Source: an uncultured Pseudomonadota bacterium (GTDB taxonomy: Bacteria; Pseudomonadota; Gammaproteobacteria; Burkholderiales; Eutrophovitaceae). Taken from it: 47,371 bases of DNA. Position numbers and translations under genes: made by a program. The stretch covers positions 1 to 47,371 of the forward strand of contig CALJLA010000184.1 of NCBI GenBank assembly GCA_937983055.1, written 5' to 3'. The notes under the pieces are model-generated. The model saw nothing but the letters and a program-made list of their open reading frames with translations. It searched no databases and was not told the DNA's origin. Below, in pieces: positions 1 through 8,708 of this stretch. Each line of letters begins with the position of its first letter. The first letter of the stretch is position 1.

Positions 1-392
1 ATCTGCTGCCCCACGATGCCGAACTGCTGCGCACCCAACGCCGGGAGACACGCGCGCGCTTCGCGCGCCGATGCGCCCGGCCGCGCACAGCTGGGGCGCT
101 CGGCGCGGCTCAGGTCCCAGGCGCCAAGTTCCCAGCCAGCTTCCATCGTAGCCAGGTCGAGGCCCTCGAAGGCATTCCAGCGCTGATTGACCTGCAGGGT
201 GGAACTGGGAATCGGGGTGTACTGGATGGCCGAGGCCTCTTCGGTATTGACGATCTTCTCTTCAATGAAGCCGTGCCAGTGCAGCGTGAGAATAACCGGG
301 GTGTCAGGACAGGGCACTGCGGCCACTGTCACCGCTACCAGCGGCATTTGCGTCGCCGCCATCTGTTCGGAAATGCAATCGAGAAGATTCAT
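1..392 (-). CDS. Hypothetical protein, C-terminus cut by window edge
   Basis: The frame reads open from an ATG at 392 down to base 1, giving 130 codons with no stop, so the gene continues outside the window. A GGAGG ribosome binding site lies 7 nt before the ATG and a good sigma-70 promoter lies upstream (421-450), so this is almost certainly a real gene. The protein begins MNLLDCISEQMAATQMPLVA, with a small alternating hydrophobic segment (VAVTVAAV) and then HWHGFIEEKIVNTEEA. It has no signal peptide, no membrane helix and no motif I recognise. The visible end (about residues 105-130) is rich in Ala, Arg and Cys. It is transcribed divergently from bioA. I assign no function. Confidence 0.75.
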   Translation of the reverse strand, partial: MNLLDCISEQMAATQMPLVAVTVAAVPCPDTPVILTLHWHGFIEEKIVNTEEASAIQYTPIPSSTLQVNQRWNAFEGLDLATMEAGWELGAWDLSRAERPSCARPGASAREARACLPALGAQQFGIVGQQ

Positions 393-420
393 GCAACGCC
401 TCCGCGATCCCGACAGTTCG

Positions 421-450
421 ACTATAAACAGACGGATTTTTTTCCGTCAA
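421..450 (-). promoter_or_regulatory. Sigma-70 promoter with internal inverted repeat
   Basis: On the minus strand, TTGACG (450-445), an 18-nt spacer and TATAGT (426-421) form a near-consensus promoter about 30 nt before the ATG at 392. The spacer holds a perfect 6-bp inverted repeat, GACGGA (431-436) and TCCGTC (443-448), separated by TTTTTT. Its place between the -35 and -10 boxes suits an operator, but that is inference. Confidence 0.7.
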
Positions 451-589
451 CACCTGACTAGCATCAATCGCGCCAGCAGCCGCGCGCGGCGTCTGCTACC
501 AACCGCGCACCGGGCGCGGATGTGGCAGCCCCGGGCCATGCATTAAACTTCGGCCTGCGTCGAGATTGCTTGAGCCCGCCGGCGCGGGC

Positions 590-1945
590 ATGCCTGCCTT
601 CGTCCGTTCAGCGCGAAACCCGATCGGCTTGACCACCAATCTGACTATCACCGAGCGCAGCCTGCGCGCCGTCTGGCATCCGTGCACCCAGATGAAGCAG
701 CACGAAGCGCTGCCGCTGATCCCGATTGCACGCGGTGAGGGCGCTTGGCTCTACGACTTCGATGGTCGCGCCTATCTGGACGCGATCAGCTCCTGGTGGG
801 TCAACCTGTTTGGTCATGCACACCCGCGCATTGCGGATGCAATCGCCCGCCAGGCGCGCGAGCTGGAGCATGTGATCCTGGCGGGGTTCACCCACCGGCC
901 GGTGGTCGAGCTGTCCGAACGCCTGGCGCAACTGACCGGTCTCGGTCACTGCTTTTACGCTTCAGACGGCTCCTCAGCGGTGGAGATCGCGCTGAAGATG
1001 AGCTTCCACTACTGGCGCAACGCCGGTCGCGCCGAGAAACGCTCGTTCGTCTGCCTCGAGGGCAGCTACCACGGCGAAACGCTGGGGGCGTTGTCGGTCA
1101 GCGATGTGGCGTTGTTTCGTGATGTCTACGCCCCGCTGCTCGCCAACGTCGAGCGCGCGGCCTCGCCGGACTGGCGCCAGGCGCGAGCGGGCGAAAGCGC
1201 CGCCGATGTGGCTCGGCGGGCCGCTTCCGCGCTGGATACGCATCTCGCGCGCCATGCGCAGCGCATCGCGGCGGTCATCGTCGAGCCCCTGGTACAGTGC
1301 GCCAGCGGCATGCGCATGCACGATCCGGAGTACCTGAGCCAGGTGCGCGCCGTGTGCAATCGCCACCGGGTGCATCTGATCGCCGACGAGATTGCAGTCG
1401 GCTTCGGCCGGACGGGCTCCTTTACCGCGTGCGAACAGGCCGGCATCCGCCCGGATTTCCTGTGTCTTTCGAAAGGGATCACCGGCGGATTTCTGCCGCT
1501 GTCCGTGGTGCTTACGGGCGACGACGTCTTCGCGGCGTTCTACGACGACGACTTCACGCGCGGCTTTCTGCACTCGCATTCCTACACGGGCAATCCGCTT
1601 GCCTGCCGCGCCGCGCTGACCGTGCTGGACCTGTTCGAAGACGAAGCGGTGATCGAAGCGAACCGCGCACGCCGCCGGACGCTGAACCGGCTTGCCGAGC
1701 CCCTCGCGCGGCATCCGCGCGTACGGCACTTTCGCAACACCGGGATGATCTGGGCGTTCGACGCGGACACCGCCGACCCGGATTTCCGCCGGCGCTACTA
1801 CGAAGCGGCGCTCGACCGGGGCGTGCTGCTGCGTCCGCTGGGCAGCACGGTGTATTTCATGCCGCCCTACATCGTGGACGACGCACAGATGGAACTGCTG
1901 GTCGACGCATCACTGGCCGCACTGGAGCGCGCACTGCCGGCATGA
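590..1945 (+). CDS. bioA: Adenosylmethionine-8-amino-7-oxononanoate aminotransferase
   Basis: BioA is the PLP enzyme that moves an amino group from S-adenosylmethionine to KAPA to make DAPA in biotin synthesis, in the cytosol. The 451-residue reading shows the family's opening WHPCTQM, the substrate-site segment SSWWVNLFGHAHP, the PLP-region signature IADEIAVGFGRTG and the Schiff-base lysine in LSKGITGG (K295). Length is near the family's usual 430. The start is uncertain: TTG 566, ATG 590 and TTG 629 are in frame and none has a strong ribosome binding site. BioA homologues usually begin just before the WHP motif, which would also fit TTG 629. The gene overlaps the next one by an ATGA and is not next to other bio genes here. 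Confidence 0.93.
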   Translation: MPAFVRSARNPIGLTTNLTITERSLRAVWHPCTQMKQHEALPLIPIARGEGAWLYDFDGRAYLDAISSWWVNLFGHAHPRIADAIARQARELEHVILAGFTHRPVVELSERLAQLTGLGHCFYASDGSSAVEIALKMSFHYWRNAGRAEKRSFVCLEGSYHGETLGALSVSDVALFRDVYAPLLANVERAASPDWRQARAGESAADVARRAASALDTHLARHAQRIAAVIVEPLVQCASGMRMHDPEYLSQVRAVCNRHRVHLIADEIAVGFGRTGSFTACEQAGIRPDFLCLSKGITGGFLPLSVVLTGDDVFAAFYDDDFTRGFLHSHSYTGNPLACRAALTVLDLFEDEAVIEANRARRRTLNRLAEPLARHPRVRHFRNTGMIWAFDADTADPDFRRRYYEAALDRGVLLRPLGSTVYFMPPYIVDDAQMELLVDASLAALERALPA

Positions 1946-3318
1946 GAATCACGTTTCACGGCGCTGCCCGGGAGGTGACCGGCTCCTGCTTCCTCGTCGA
2001 AGCGGCCGGGGCGCGATTCCTGGTCGACTGCGGACTGTTCCAGGGCGGACGCGAAGCCATGCGCAAGAATCGAGAGGCGCTCGGATTCGACGTGCAGGCG
2101 CTCGATTTCGTCCTGCTCACCCATGCGCACCTGGATCATTCCGGGCTGCTGCCGAGGCTGGTCGCGCTGGGCTGTCGCGCCCCGATCTACACCACCGCGG
2201 CTACTGCCGACCTGCTGGAGGTCATGCTGGCCGACGCCGCCTACATCCAGGAACGGGAGGCGCAGTGGCGACGCGAGCAGGGCCGGCCCGCCGAGCCGCT
2301 GTACACCGTGCGCCAGGCACAGATGGTGGGCGGCGCTCTGCGGCGGATTGGCTACGGCGACAGGGTAGAGCCGCACCCGGGAATCCGCTGCCGCTTCCAC
2401 GATGCCGGCCACATACTCGGATCCGCGATTATCGAGATCGGCATCAACGATGGCACATCGGAGCGCAACCTGGTCTTTTCGGGCGATCTTGGCCAGCCGG
2501 GCCATCCGATCGTGCGCGATCCGGCGGTGATCGGCGGCGCCGATGTGCTGGTCGTCGAATCGACCTACGGCGACCGGACGCACAAGAGCATGCAGGATAC
2601 GCTTGACGAATTTGTTCACGCGATCGTGGATACGCTGCAGCGCAAGGGCGGCAATGTCATCATCCCGGCCTTCGCCGTCGGACGTACCCAGGATCTGCTC
2701 TACCTGATCGTTAAGCTGCACCTCGAGGGGCGGCTTCCGGCCCCCGACGTCTATGTCGACTCGCCAATGGCCACCGCCGCCACCGAAGTGACACTGAAGC
2801 ATCTTCACCTGGCGGACGCCGAGGCGGTCGGGGTGATGCGCTGGCTCCGCGAGAACCGCGCACGGCCGCGGATACGCTTCGTTGACGACCACGCGGAATC
2901 GCGTGCGCTGGCCGAAGTGGACGGCGCGATCATCATCTCGGCCAGCGGCATGTGCGACGCCGGCCGCATCAAGCACCACTTGCGCCGCAACCTGCCGCGC
3001 GAGGAAAGCTCGATCATCTTCACCGGCTTCCAGGCTGAGGGCACACTCGGCCGGCGCATCGTCGGTCGACCGTCCAGCGTGCGAATATTCGGGGAAGACA
3101 CGCCGGTGCGCGCCGACATCTACACCATTGGAGGATTGTCCGCCCATGCCGACCGCGACGCGTTGCTCGGCTGGCTGGCGAACTTCCGCAAGCCGCCGGC
3201 GCAGACCTTTGTGGTGCACGGCGAGGCGGTTGCCGCGGAACGGTTTGCCGGTGCAGTGCGCGAGCGCTTCGGCTGGACGGTAAAGGTGCCCGCACCCATG
3301 GATGACGAGAGACTTTGA
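1942..3318 (+). CDS. Beta-CASP metallo-beta-lactamase (RNA-processing exonuclease type)
   Basis: The 458-residue protein belongs to the metallo-beta-lactamase/beta-CASP family (YSH1/CPSF73-like), which cleaves RNA with two metal ions. It has the motif-2 HAHLDH cluster (H61, H63, D65, H66), the DAGHILGSA motif, the FSGDLG aspartate, a central beta-CASP domain (about 180-380), a SASGMCDAGRI segment, and the late metal ligand in VVHGEAVA. It lacks the long C-terminal region of RNase J. The ATG lies inside the bioA stop (ATGA), so translation is probably coupled. dacB starts one base after its stop. Its RNA targets in proteobacteria are not known to me, and why it sits between biotin and peptidoglycan genes is unclear. 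Confidence 0.9.
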   Translation: MRITFHGAAREVTGSCFLVEAAGARFLVDCGLFQGGREAMRKNREALGFDVQALDFVLLTHAHLDHSGLLPRLVALGCRAPIYTTAATADLLEVMLADAAYIQEREAQWRREQGRPAEPLYTVRQAQMVGGALRRIGYGDRVEPHPGIRCRFHDAGHILGSAIIEIGINDGTSERNLVFSGDLGQPGHPIVRDPAVIGGADVLVVESTYGDRTHKSMQDTLDEFVHAIVDTLQRKGGNVIIPAFAVGRTQDLLYLIVKLHLEGRLPAPDVYVDSPMATAATEVTLKHLHLADAEAVGVMRWLRENRARPRIRFVDDHAESRALAEVDGAIIISASGMCDAGRIKHHLRRNLPREESSIIFTGFQAEGTLGRRIVGRPSSVRIFGEDTPVRADIYTIGGLSAHADRDALLGWLANFRKPPAQTFVVHGEAVAAERFAGAVRERFGWTVKVPAPMDDERL

Positions 3319-3319
3319 C

Positions 3320-4753
3320 ATGATGTTAGCGCGCGCGCTGTGTTTGCTCGCCTTGCTGCTTGCCGGTGCGCCGGCGAACGCAGTGCTGGATCGCCTGCCC
3401 GGCGGCGCGGCTATCGCGCTGCGCCAGGCTGGCGTGCCGGAGTCGGCAATCGGCGTGTACGTTCACGACCTGGCGAGCGACCGTCCGATCATGGCGATCA
3501 ACCCCGATCGCAACCTCAATCCCGCCTCGGTGATCAAGCTGCTGACGACCTATGCGGCGCTCGATCTGCTGGGTCCCGCATACACCTGGAAGACCGAGGC
3601 GTGGCTGGACGGCCCGCTGGAAGCCGGCCGTCTACAGGGCAACCTCGTTTTTAAGGGATACGGCGACCCGAAACTCACGCTGGAAGCGTTTTGGCTGTTC
3701 CTTAAAGACCTGAGAAACCGCGGGCTCAACCAGATCGACGGCGACGTGCTGCTCGATCGGACGCACTTCTCGGTTCCTGCCCACGACCCGGCAGAATTCG
3801 ACAACGAGCCGCACCGGCCCTACAACGTCGGGCCCGACGCGCTGCTGCTCAACTACAAGTCGGTCCGGTTGCAGTTCATCCCGGACGAGACGGCGCGCCG
3901 CGTCCAGATTTTTGCCGAGCCGTCGCTGCCCCAGCTGTCCATCGTCAACAACCTTGCGCTAGCCCCCGGTAACTGCAGCGTGTGGCCGGAAAGACCCTCG
4001 ATCAGCGGCACGACGCTGGCATTTGCGGGCGTTTTTCCTGCGGGCTGCGGCGAAAAGGTGAAGCACTTCAGCCTGCTGGACGCGAATGAGTACTTCGCGA
4101 CGGTGTTCCGGCAGCAGTGGCATGCGCTGGGCGGTACGCTCAATGGGACGGTGCGCCCGGCGGTGCTGCCCGTCGGCGCGCGCCTGTTCGCCGTCAGCCA
4201 GTCGCCGCAGCTGTCCGACCTGATCCGGGACGTCAACAAGTTCAGTAACAACGTGATGGCGCGGCATGTATACCTGGCGCTCGCCGGCACCCATTCGCCG
4301 CCGCCAATGACTGCCGAGGGTGCCGAGCAGGCGTTGCGGGCCTGGCTTTCGACCCGCGGCTTCAACGCGCGCGGGCTGGTGCTCGACAACGGCTCGGGGT
4401 TGTCCCGCAGCAGCCGGATGAGCGCCCGCAGCCTTGGGATGCTGCTTCGCTCTGCATGGCAGCATCCGCTGATGCCGGAGTACATCAGCTCCCTGCCCTT
4501 GGTTGCCGTGGACGGCACCATGCGCCGGCGACTGGGCGACTCCCCGGTTGCCGGCCAGGCACACATCAAGACCGGGTATCTCGAAGGCGTGCGCGCCATT
4601 GCCGGCTACCTGAACGACGTGCAGGGGCGGCCGCTGGCGGTCGCGTTCCTGATAAACCATGCCGGCGCACGCAACGCCCAGGCCGCCCAGGATGCGCTGC
4701 TGGAGTGGCTGTACCAGGGCAACGCGGTTGAATGCTGCCGAGGCCAGCGCTAA
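3320..4753 (+). CDS. dacB: D-alanyl-D-alanine carboxypeptidase/endopeptidase (PBP4, S13)
   Basis: This periplasmic serine peptidase trims or cleaves peptidoglycan cross-links. The start at 3320 is chosen because GAGAGA lies 7 nt upstream and the protein then opens with a signal peptide (MMLARALCLLALLLAGAPANA). The penicillin-binding motifs are present: S70-V-I-K73, S309-N-N and K417-T-G. The long insert between the first two motifs is typical of S13 enzymes. The 477-residue length matches PBP4. Only one base separates it from the upstream nuclease gene, so they are probably co-transcribed. A small perfect inverted repeat (AGCGTC/GACGCT, 4753-4768) follows the stop but has no T-run. Confidence 0.94.
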   Translation: MMLARALCLLALLLAGAPANAVLDRLPGGAAIALRQAGVPESAIGVYVHDLASDRPIMAINPDRNLNPASVIKLLTTYAALDLLGPAYTWKTEAWLDGPLEAGRLQGNLVFKGYGDPKLTLEAFWLFLKDLRNRGLNQIDGDVLLDRTHFSVPAHDPAEFDNEPHRPYNVGPDALLLNYKSVRLQFIPDETARRVQIFAEPSLPQLSIVNNLALAPGNCSVWPERPSISGTTLAFAGVFPAGCGEKVKHFSLLDANEYFATVFRQQWHALGGTLNGTVRPAVLPVGARLFAVSQSPQLSDLIRDVNKFSNNVMARHVYLALAGTHSPPPMTAEGAEQALRAWLSTRGFNARGLVLDNGSGLSRSSRMSARSLGMLLRSAWQHPLMPEYISSLPLVAVDGTMRRRLGDSPVAGQAHIKTGYLEGVRAIAGYLNDVQGRPLAVAFLINHAGARNAQAAQDALLEWLYQGNAVECCRGQR

Positions 4754-4810
4754 GCGTCTGAGGACGCTATGCGATAATTCGCGCGCGATCACTCCCGCAC
4801 GCACGCAGTC

Positions 4811-6172
4811 ATGTCCGATCTAGATGTCGTCATCCTCGCCGCCGGCAAGGGCACGCGGATGCTGTCCGACCTGCCGAAGGTCATGCATGCGCTGGCCGGC
4901 CAACCGCTGCTGGCGCACGTGATCGCCGCTGCACGGACATTGTCGCCGCGGCGCATCGTCGTGGTCGACGGGCACGGCGGAGAACAGATCCGCGCGCGGT
5001 TCGGTGCGCCCGATATTATTTTCGCCCGCCAGGACCCGCAGCTGGGCACCGGCCACGCAGTGCAACAGGCACAGCCGCACCTGCAGGCGCGGCGCACGCT
5101 GGTACTCTACGGCGACGTCCCGCTGATCGGGTCTGGCACGCTTGCCCGCCTGTGCGCGGAGCGCGCGCCGCTCACGCTGCTCACCGCGGTGATCGACGAG
5201 CCGGCCGGGTACGGACGCATTCTGCGCAGCAAGGCGGGCCGGATCCTGCGCATCGTGGAAGACAAGGACGCCACCAGCGCCGAGCGCCGGATCCGCGAAA
5301 TCAACACCGGCCTGCTGTGCACCTCCACGCCAGACCTTGCTCGCTGGCTCGGGCAGATCGGCAATGACAACGCCCAGCGGGAGTTTTACCTGACCGATAT
5401 CGTTGCGGCCGCGGTGCGCGAGCGCAAGGCGGTCGCAAGCGTGCAGACGGATGCCCCGTTCGAGATTCTCGGCGTCAACAGCAAGGCGCAGCTCGCCCGG
5501 CTGGAACGCATCTATCAATGGCAGCTTGCTCAGAGCCTGATGGCTCAGGGCGTGACGCTGGCCGACCCTGCGCGCATCGACGTGCGCGGGCAATTGACCT
5601 GCGGCCGCGATGTGTTCATCGACGCAGGGTGCATCTTCGAGGGCCGGGTGACCCTCGGCGACCGCGTAACCGTGGGAAGCTGCTGCGTAATTCGCGACGC
5701 ACAGATCGGCGCGGACACGGGCGTGCTGCCCTTCTCGCACGTACACGGCGCGCAGGTGGGTGCCGGTGCGCGCGTCGGGCCCTATGCCCGGCTGCGGCCA
5801 GGCACCGAGCTTGCCGATGATGTGCATGTCGGCAACTTCGTCGAAGTGAAGGCCGCCGCGCTGGGAGAAGGCTCGAAGGCCAACCATCTCGCCTATATCG
5901 GCGACGCCAGGATCGGCCGCAAGGTCAATGTCGGTGCCGGCACGATCACCTGCAACTACGACGGCGCCAACAAGCATCTCACCGTGGTCGAGGACGATGT
6001 CTTCATCGGGTCCGACACCCAGCTGGTTGCCCCGGTCACCATCGGGCGGGGCTCGACCATCGGCGCCGGCAGCACCATCACCCGCGACACGCCACCCGGG
6101 CAGCTCACGCTGTCGCGCAGCAAGCAAGTGTCGGTGCCGGGCTGGAAGCGGCCGACCAAGAACAAGGGCTGA
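4811..6172 (+). CDS. glmU: Bifunctional GlcN-1-P acetyltransferase / GlcNAc-1-P uridyltransferase
   Basis: GlmU makes UDP-GlcNAc, the precursor of peptidoglycan and lipid A, in the cytosol. The N-terminal pyrophosphorylase domain (about 1-230) starts with the nucleotide-binding LAAGKGTRM. The C-terminal half is a left-handed beta-helix of hexapeptide repeats containing RPG, NFVEVK and the GAGTITCNYDG acetyltransferase site. At 453 residues it is full length. glmS follows 105 bp downstream on the same strand, so the two steps of amino-sugar supply are adjacent. A GATAAT at 4773-4778 could be a -10 element, but I see no matching -35. Confidence 0.97.
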   Translation: MSDLDVVILAAGKGTRMLSDLPKVMHALAGQPLLAHVIAAARTLSPRRIVVVDGHGGEQIRARFGAPDIIFARQDPQLGTGHAVQQAQPHLQARRTLVLYGDVPLIGSGTLARLCAERAPLTLLTAVIDEPAGYGRILRSKAGRILRIVEDKDATSAERRIREINTGLLCTSTPDLARWLGQIGNDNAQREFYLTDIVAAAVRERKAVASVQTDAPFEILGVNSKAQLARLERIYQWQLAQSLMAQGVTLADPARIDVRGQLTCGRDVFIDAGCIFEGRVTLGDRVTVGSCCVIRDAQIGADTGVLPFSHVHGAQVGAGARVGPYARLRPGTELADDVHVGNFVEVKAAALGEGSKANHLAYIGDARIGRKVNVGAGTITCNYDGANKHLTVVEDDVFIGSDTQLVAPVTIGRGSTIGAGSTITRDTPPGQLTLSRSKQVSVPGWKRPTKNKG

Positions 6173-6277
6173 ACGCAGCCGGCTCGCCATGGCCTGTCCG
6201 GGCACACTCAAACGGTCGATTCTCCGAATGCCTGCACCAGAACCGCATTACCCATTCGCCATGCCGGACACCCGTCG

Positions 6278-8107
6278 ATGTGTGGAATCGTAGGCGCCGT
6301 TGCCCGGCGCAATGTCGTACCCGCCCTGCTTGAGGGACTGAGAAAGCTCGAGTACCGCGGTTACGACTCCGCCGGTCTCGCCGTCATTAACGGCGGCCTG
6401 CACCGACTTCGCAGCGTCGGACGGGTTGCCAGCCTGGCGGAGATGGCCCAGCAGGCCCACACCGAGGCGCCGGTCGGCATTGCGCACACGCGTTGGGCGA
6501 CGCACGGGGTTCCAAGCGAGCGCAATGCACACCCCCATATCAGTCGCGACGGCCTTGCCGTGGTTCACAACGGCATCATCGAGAACCACGAGAGCATCCG
6601 CACGCGCCTTGCGCGCGCCGGCTACGAGTTCACCTCCGATACCGACACCGAGGTCGTGGCGCACCTGATCCACCACCATCTCGGTTCCGGCAATGACTTG
6701 TTTGGCGCGGTGAGACAGACGGTTGCCGAACTCGAGGGCGCGTACGCGATTGCCGTGCTGTCGGAGCGCTCGCCCGACCGGCTGGTGGTGGCCCGCAAGG
6801 GCGCCCCCCTCCTGCTTGGCCTGGGCGAGGGCGAGAATTTCTGCGCGAGCGATGCCTCCGCGCTGCTCCAGGTCACCAAGCGCATCGTCTACCTCGACGA
6901 GGGCGACGTGGTCGAGATCGGGCGCGACGGTTACCGCATCGTCGACGCGGCCGGCACCCCGGTCGAGCGGGCGGTGCACGAGAGCCAGCTGTCGGCCGAT
7001 GCCGTCGAGCTGGGTCCGTATCGCCACTACATGCAGAAGGAGATTTTCGAGCAACCGGGGGCGGTCGCGGCCACGCTGGAGATGGTCACCGGCGCAGCCT
7101 CGATCATGCCGCAGCTGTTCGGCGTCGACGCCGAGCCGGTGTTCAGGGACGTCGACGCCGTCACCGTGCTGGCGTGCGGCACCAGCTATCACGCGGGACT
7201 GACGGCGCGCTACTGGCTGGAGGCCATCGCCGGAATACCCTGCACGGTCGAGATCGCGTCCGAGTACCGCTACCGGACCACCGTGCCCAATCCCAAAGCG
7301 CTGATCATCACGATCTCGCAGTCGGGAGAGACCGCCGACACGATCGCAGCGCTTTCCCATGCGCGCTCGCTCGGGCAGGACTACACGCTTGCCATCTGCA
7401 ACGTGCCGGAATCGGCGCTGATCCGGCAGGCAAGACTCAAATTCCTCACCCGCGCCGGGCCGGAGATCGGTGTGGCGTCGACCAAGGCCTTCACCACGCA
7501 GCTTGCAGCGCTGTTTCTGCTGACGCTGGTGCTGGCCAAACTGCGCGGGCGGCTGAGCGCGGAGCAGGAGGCGCGGCACCTGCAGGGGCTGCGCCATCTG
7601 CCGGCGGCGCTGTCTCACGTGCTGTCGCTCGAACCCCAGGTGGCGCGCTGGGCGGAGCGGTTCTCGGCCAAGCATCACGCCTTGTTTCTCGGCCGGGGCA
7701 TGCACTATCCGATCGCACTGGAAGGGGCGCTGAAACTGAAGGAAATCTCCTACATCCATGCGGAAGCTTATCCCGCCGGCGAACTGAAGCACGGACCGCT
7801 GGCGCTGGTCGACCGGGACATGCCGGTGATCGCAATCGCACCCAACGACTCCCTGCTAGAAAAGCTCAAGTCGAACCTGCAGGAAGTGCGCGCGCGCGGT
7901 GGCGAGCTGTACGTTTTTGCCGACGCCGACTCCCAGATTCCCGCCGGCGACGTATTGCAGATACTGCACATGCCGGAACACGCCGGTTACCTGTCCCCGA
8001 TCATCCACACGCTGCCGCTTCAGTTGCTCGCCTACCATGCCGCGCTGGTCAAAGGCACCGACGTCGACAAGCCGCGCAACCTCGCCAAGTCGGTTACCGT
8101 GGAGTAA
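6278..8107 (+). CDS. glmS: Glutamine-fructose-6-phosphate aminotransferase (isomerizing)
   Basis: GlmS converts fructose-6-phosphate and glutamine to glucosamine-6-phosphate, the entry step to UDP-GlcNAc. It begins MCGIVGAV, so the catalytic cysteine is exposed when Met is removed, as in all class II amidotransferases of this type. The glutaminase domain (to about 240) contains HTRWATHG and HNGIIEN. Two SIS sugar-phosphate domains follow, with CGTSYHAGL and SQSGETADT. The C-terminus KSVTVE is family-typical and the 609-residue length is normal. The 105-bp gap from glmU holds no recognisable riboswitch or ribozyme, and no strong ribosome binding site precedes the ATG. Confidence 0.97.
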   Translation: MCGIVGAVARRNVVPALLEGLRKLEYRGYDSAGLAVINGGLHRLRSVGRVASLAEMAQQAHTEAPVGIAHTRWATHGVPSERNAHPHISRDGLAVVHNGIIENHESIRTRLARAGYEFTSDTDTEVVAHLIHHHLGSGNDLFGAVRQTVAELEGAYAIAVLSERSPDRLVVARKGAPLLLGLGEGENFCASDASALLQVTKRIVYLDEGDVVEIGRDGYRIVDAAGTPVERAVHESQLSADAVELGPYRHYMQKEIFEQPGAVAATLEMVTGAASIMPQLFGVDAEPVFRDVDAVTVLACGTSYHAGLTARYWLEAIAGIPCTVEIASEYRYRTTVPNPKALIITISQSGETADTIAALSHARSLGQDYTLAICNVPESALIRQARLKFLTRAGPEIGVASTKAFTTQLAALFLLTLVLAKLRGRLSAEQEARHLQGLRHLPAALSHVLSLEPQVARWAERFSAKHHALFLGRGMHYPIALEGALKLKEISYIHAEAYPAGELKHGPLALVDRDMPVIAIAPNDSLLEKLKSNLQEVRARGGELYVFADADSQIPAGDVLQILHMPEHAGYLSPIIHTLPLQLLAYHAALVKGTDVDKPRNLAKSVTVE

Positions 8108-8113
8108 GCGGCA

Positions 8114-8136
8114 CGTCGCCAGCAGAATGGGCGACG
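8114..8136 (+). terminator. Hairpin after glmS, no T-run
   Basis: CGTCGCC (8114-8120) and GGCGACG (8130-8136) form a perfect 7-bp stem with a 9-nt loop, 7 nt after the glmS stop. No T-run follows, so it is either a weak terminator or an mRNA-stabilising hairpin. The rest of the 126-bp gap to the next gene shows nothing else clear. Confidence 0.3.
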
Positions 8137-8233
8137 GGCGGGATTCGGGGAACGCGACCGGTTTCGCGGGGCTCCAATTCGCAGGCGCAATGCGTTATAA
8201 GTGGCGGTCGCGGCCCAGTCAGGAGAGCAGATC

Positions 8234-8701
8234 ATGCCGACAATCAAGCACATTCTTACAACCCTGCTGATCGTGGTGGGATTGGCCGGCGCGCCTCAGC
8301 TGTGGGCGAATCTGGGTGCGGATGACGGGGACGAGGGGCCGGATCTGTCCGCCGCACGCCAGGCGATCGAAGCCGCCGACTGGGCCCGCGCCATCGACCT
8401 CCTGAAGAAGGCCTCAGACGCCCATCCGGACAGCGCAGACGTGCACAATTTCCTCGGGTACGCTCACCGCCAGTCGGGCCAGCTGGAGACGGCGCTGCGC
8501 CATTACCAGAAGGCGCTCGAACTGAATCCGCGCCACAAGCATGCGCACGAGTACATCGGCGAGGCCTACCTGATGGCTGGCGATATCGCGCGCGCTGAGG
8601 AGCATCTCGCGCAGCTGCAGAAAATCTGTTCGCCGATTCCGTGCGAGGAGCTGAAAGAGCTCCGGCGCGCGATCGACGCCTTCAAGAAGGCCCGAAACTA
8701 G
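8234..8701 (+). CDS. Exported TPR-repeat protein
   Basis: A 155-residue protein with an N-terminal signal peptide (MPTIKHILTTLLIVVGLAGA, then PQLWA) and about two to three tetratricopeptide repeats between residues 40 and 125 (NFLGYAHRQSGQLETALRHY and EYIGEAYLMAGDIARAEEHL). The start at 8234 is set by AGGAGA 8 nt upstream and by the signal peptide; a longer in-frame reading from 8201 would hide it. TPRs mediate protein-protein contacts, so a periplasmic adaptor role is likely, but the partner is unknown. Two cysteines (ICSPIPC) near the C-terminus could form a disulfide. The HAD gene follows 7 bp downstream. Confidence 0.88.
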   Translation: MPTIKHILTTLLIVVGLAGAPQLWANLGADDGDEGPDLSAARQAIEAADWARAIDLLKKASDAHPDSADVHNFLGYAHRQSGQLETALRHYQKALELNPRHKHAHEYIGEAYLMAGDIARAEEHLAQLQKICSPIPCEELKELRRAIDAFKKARN

Positions 8702-8708
8702 GCACCGG

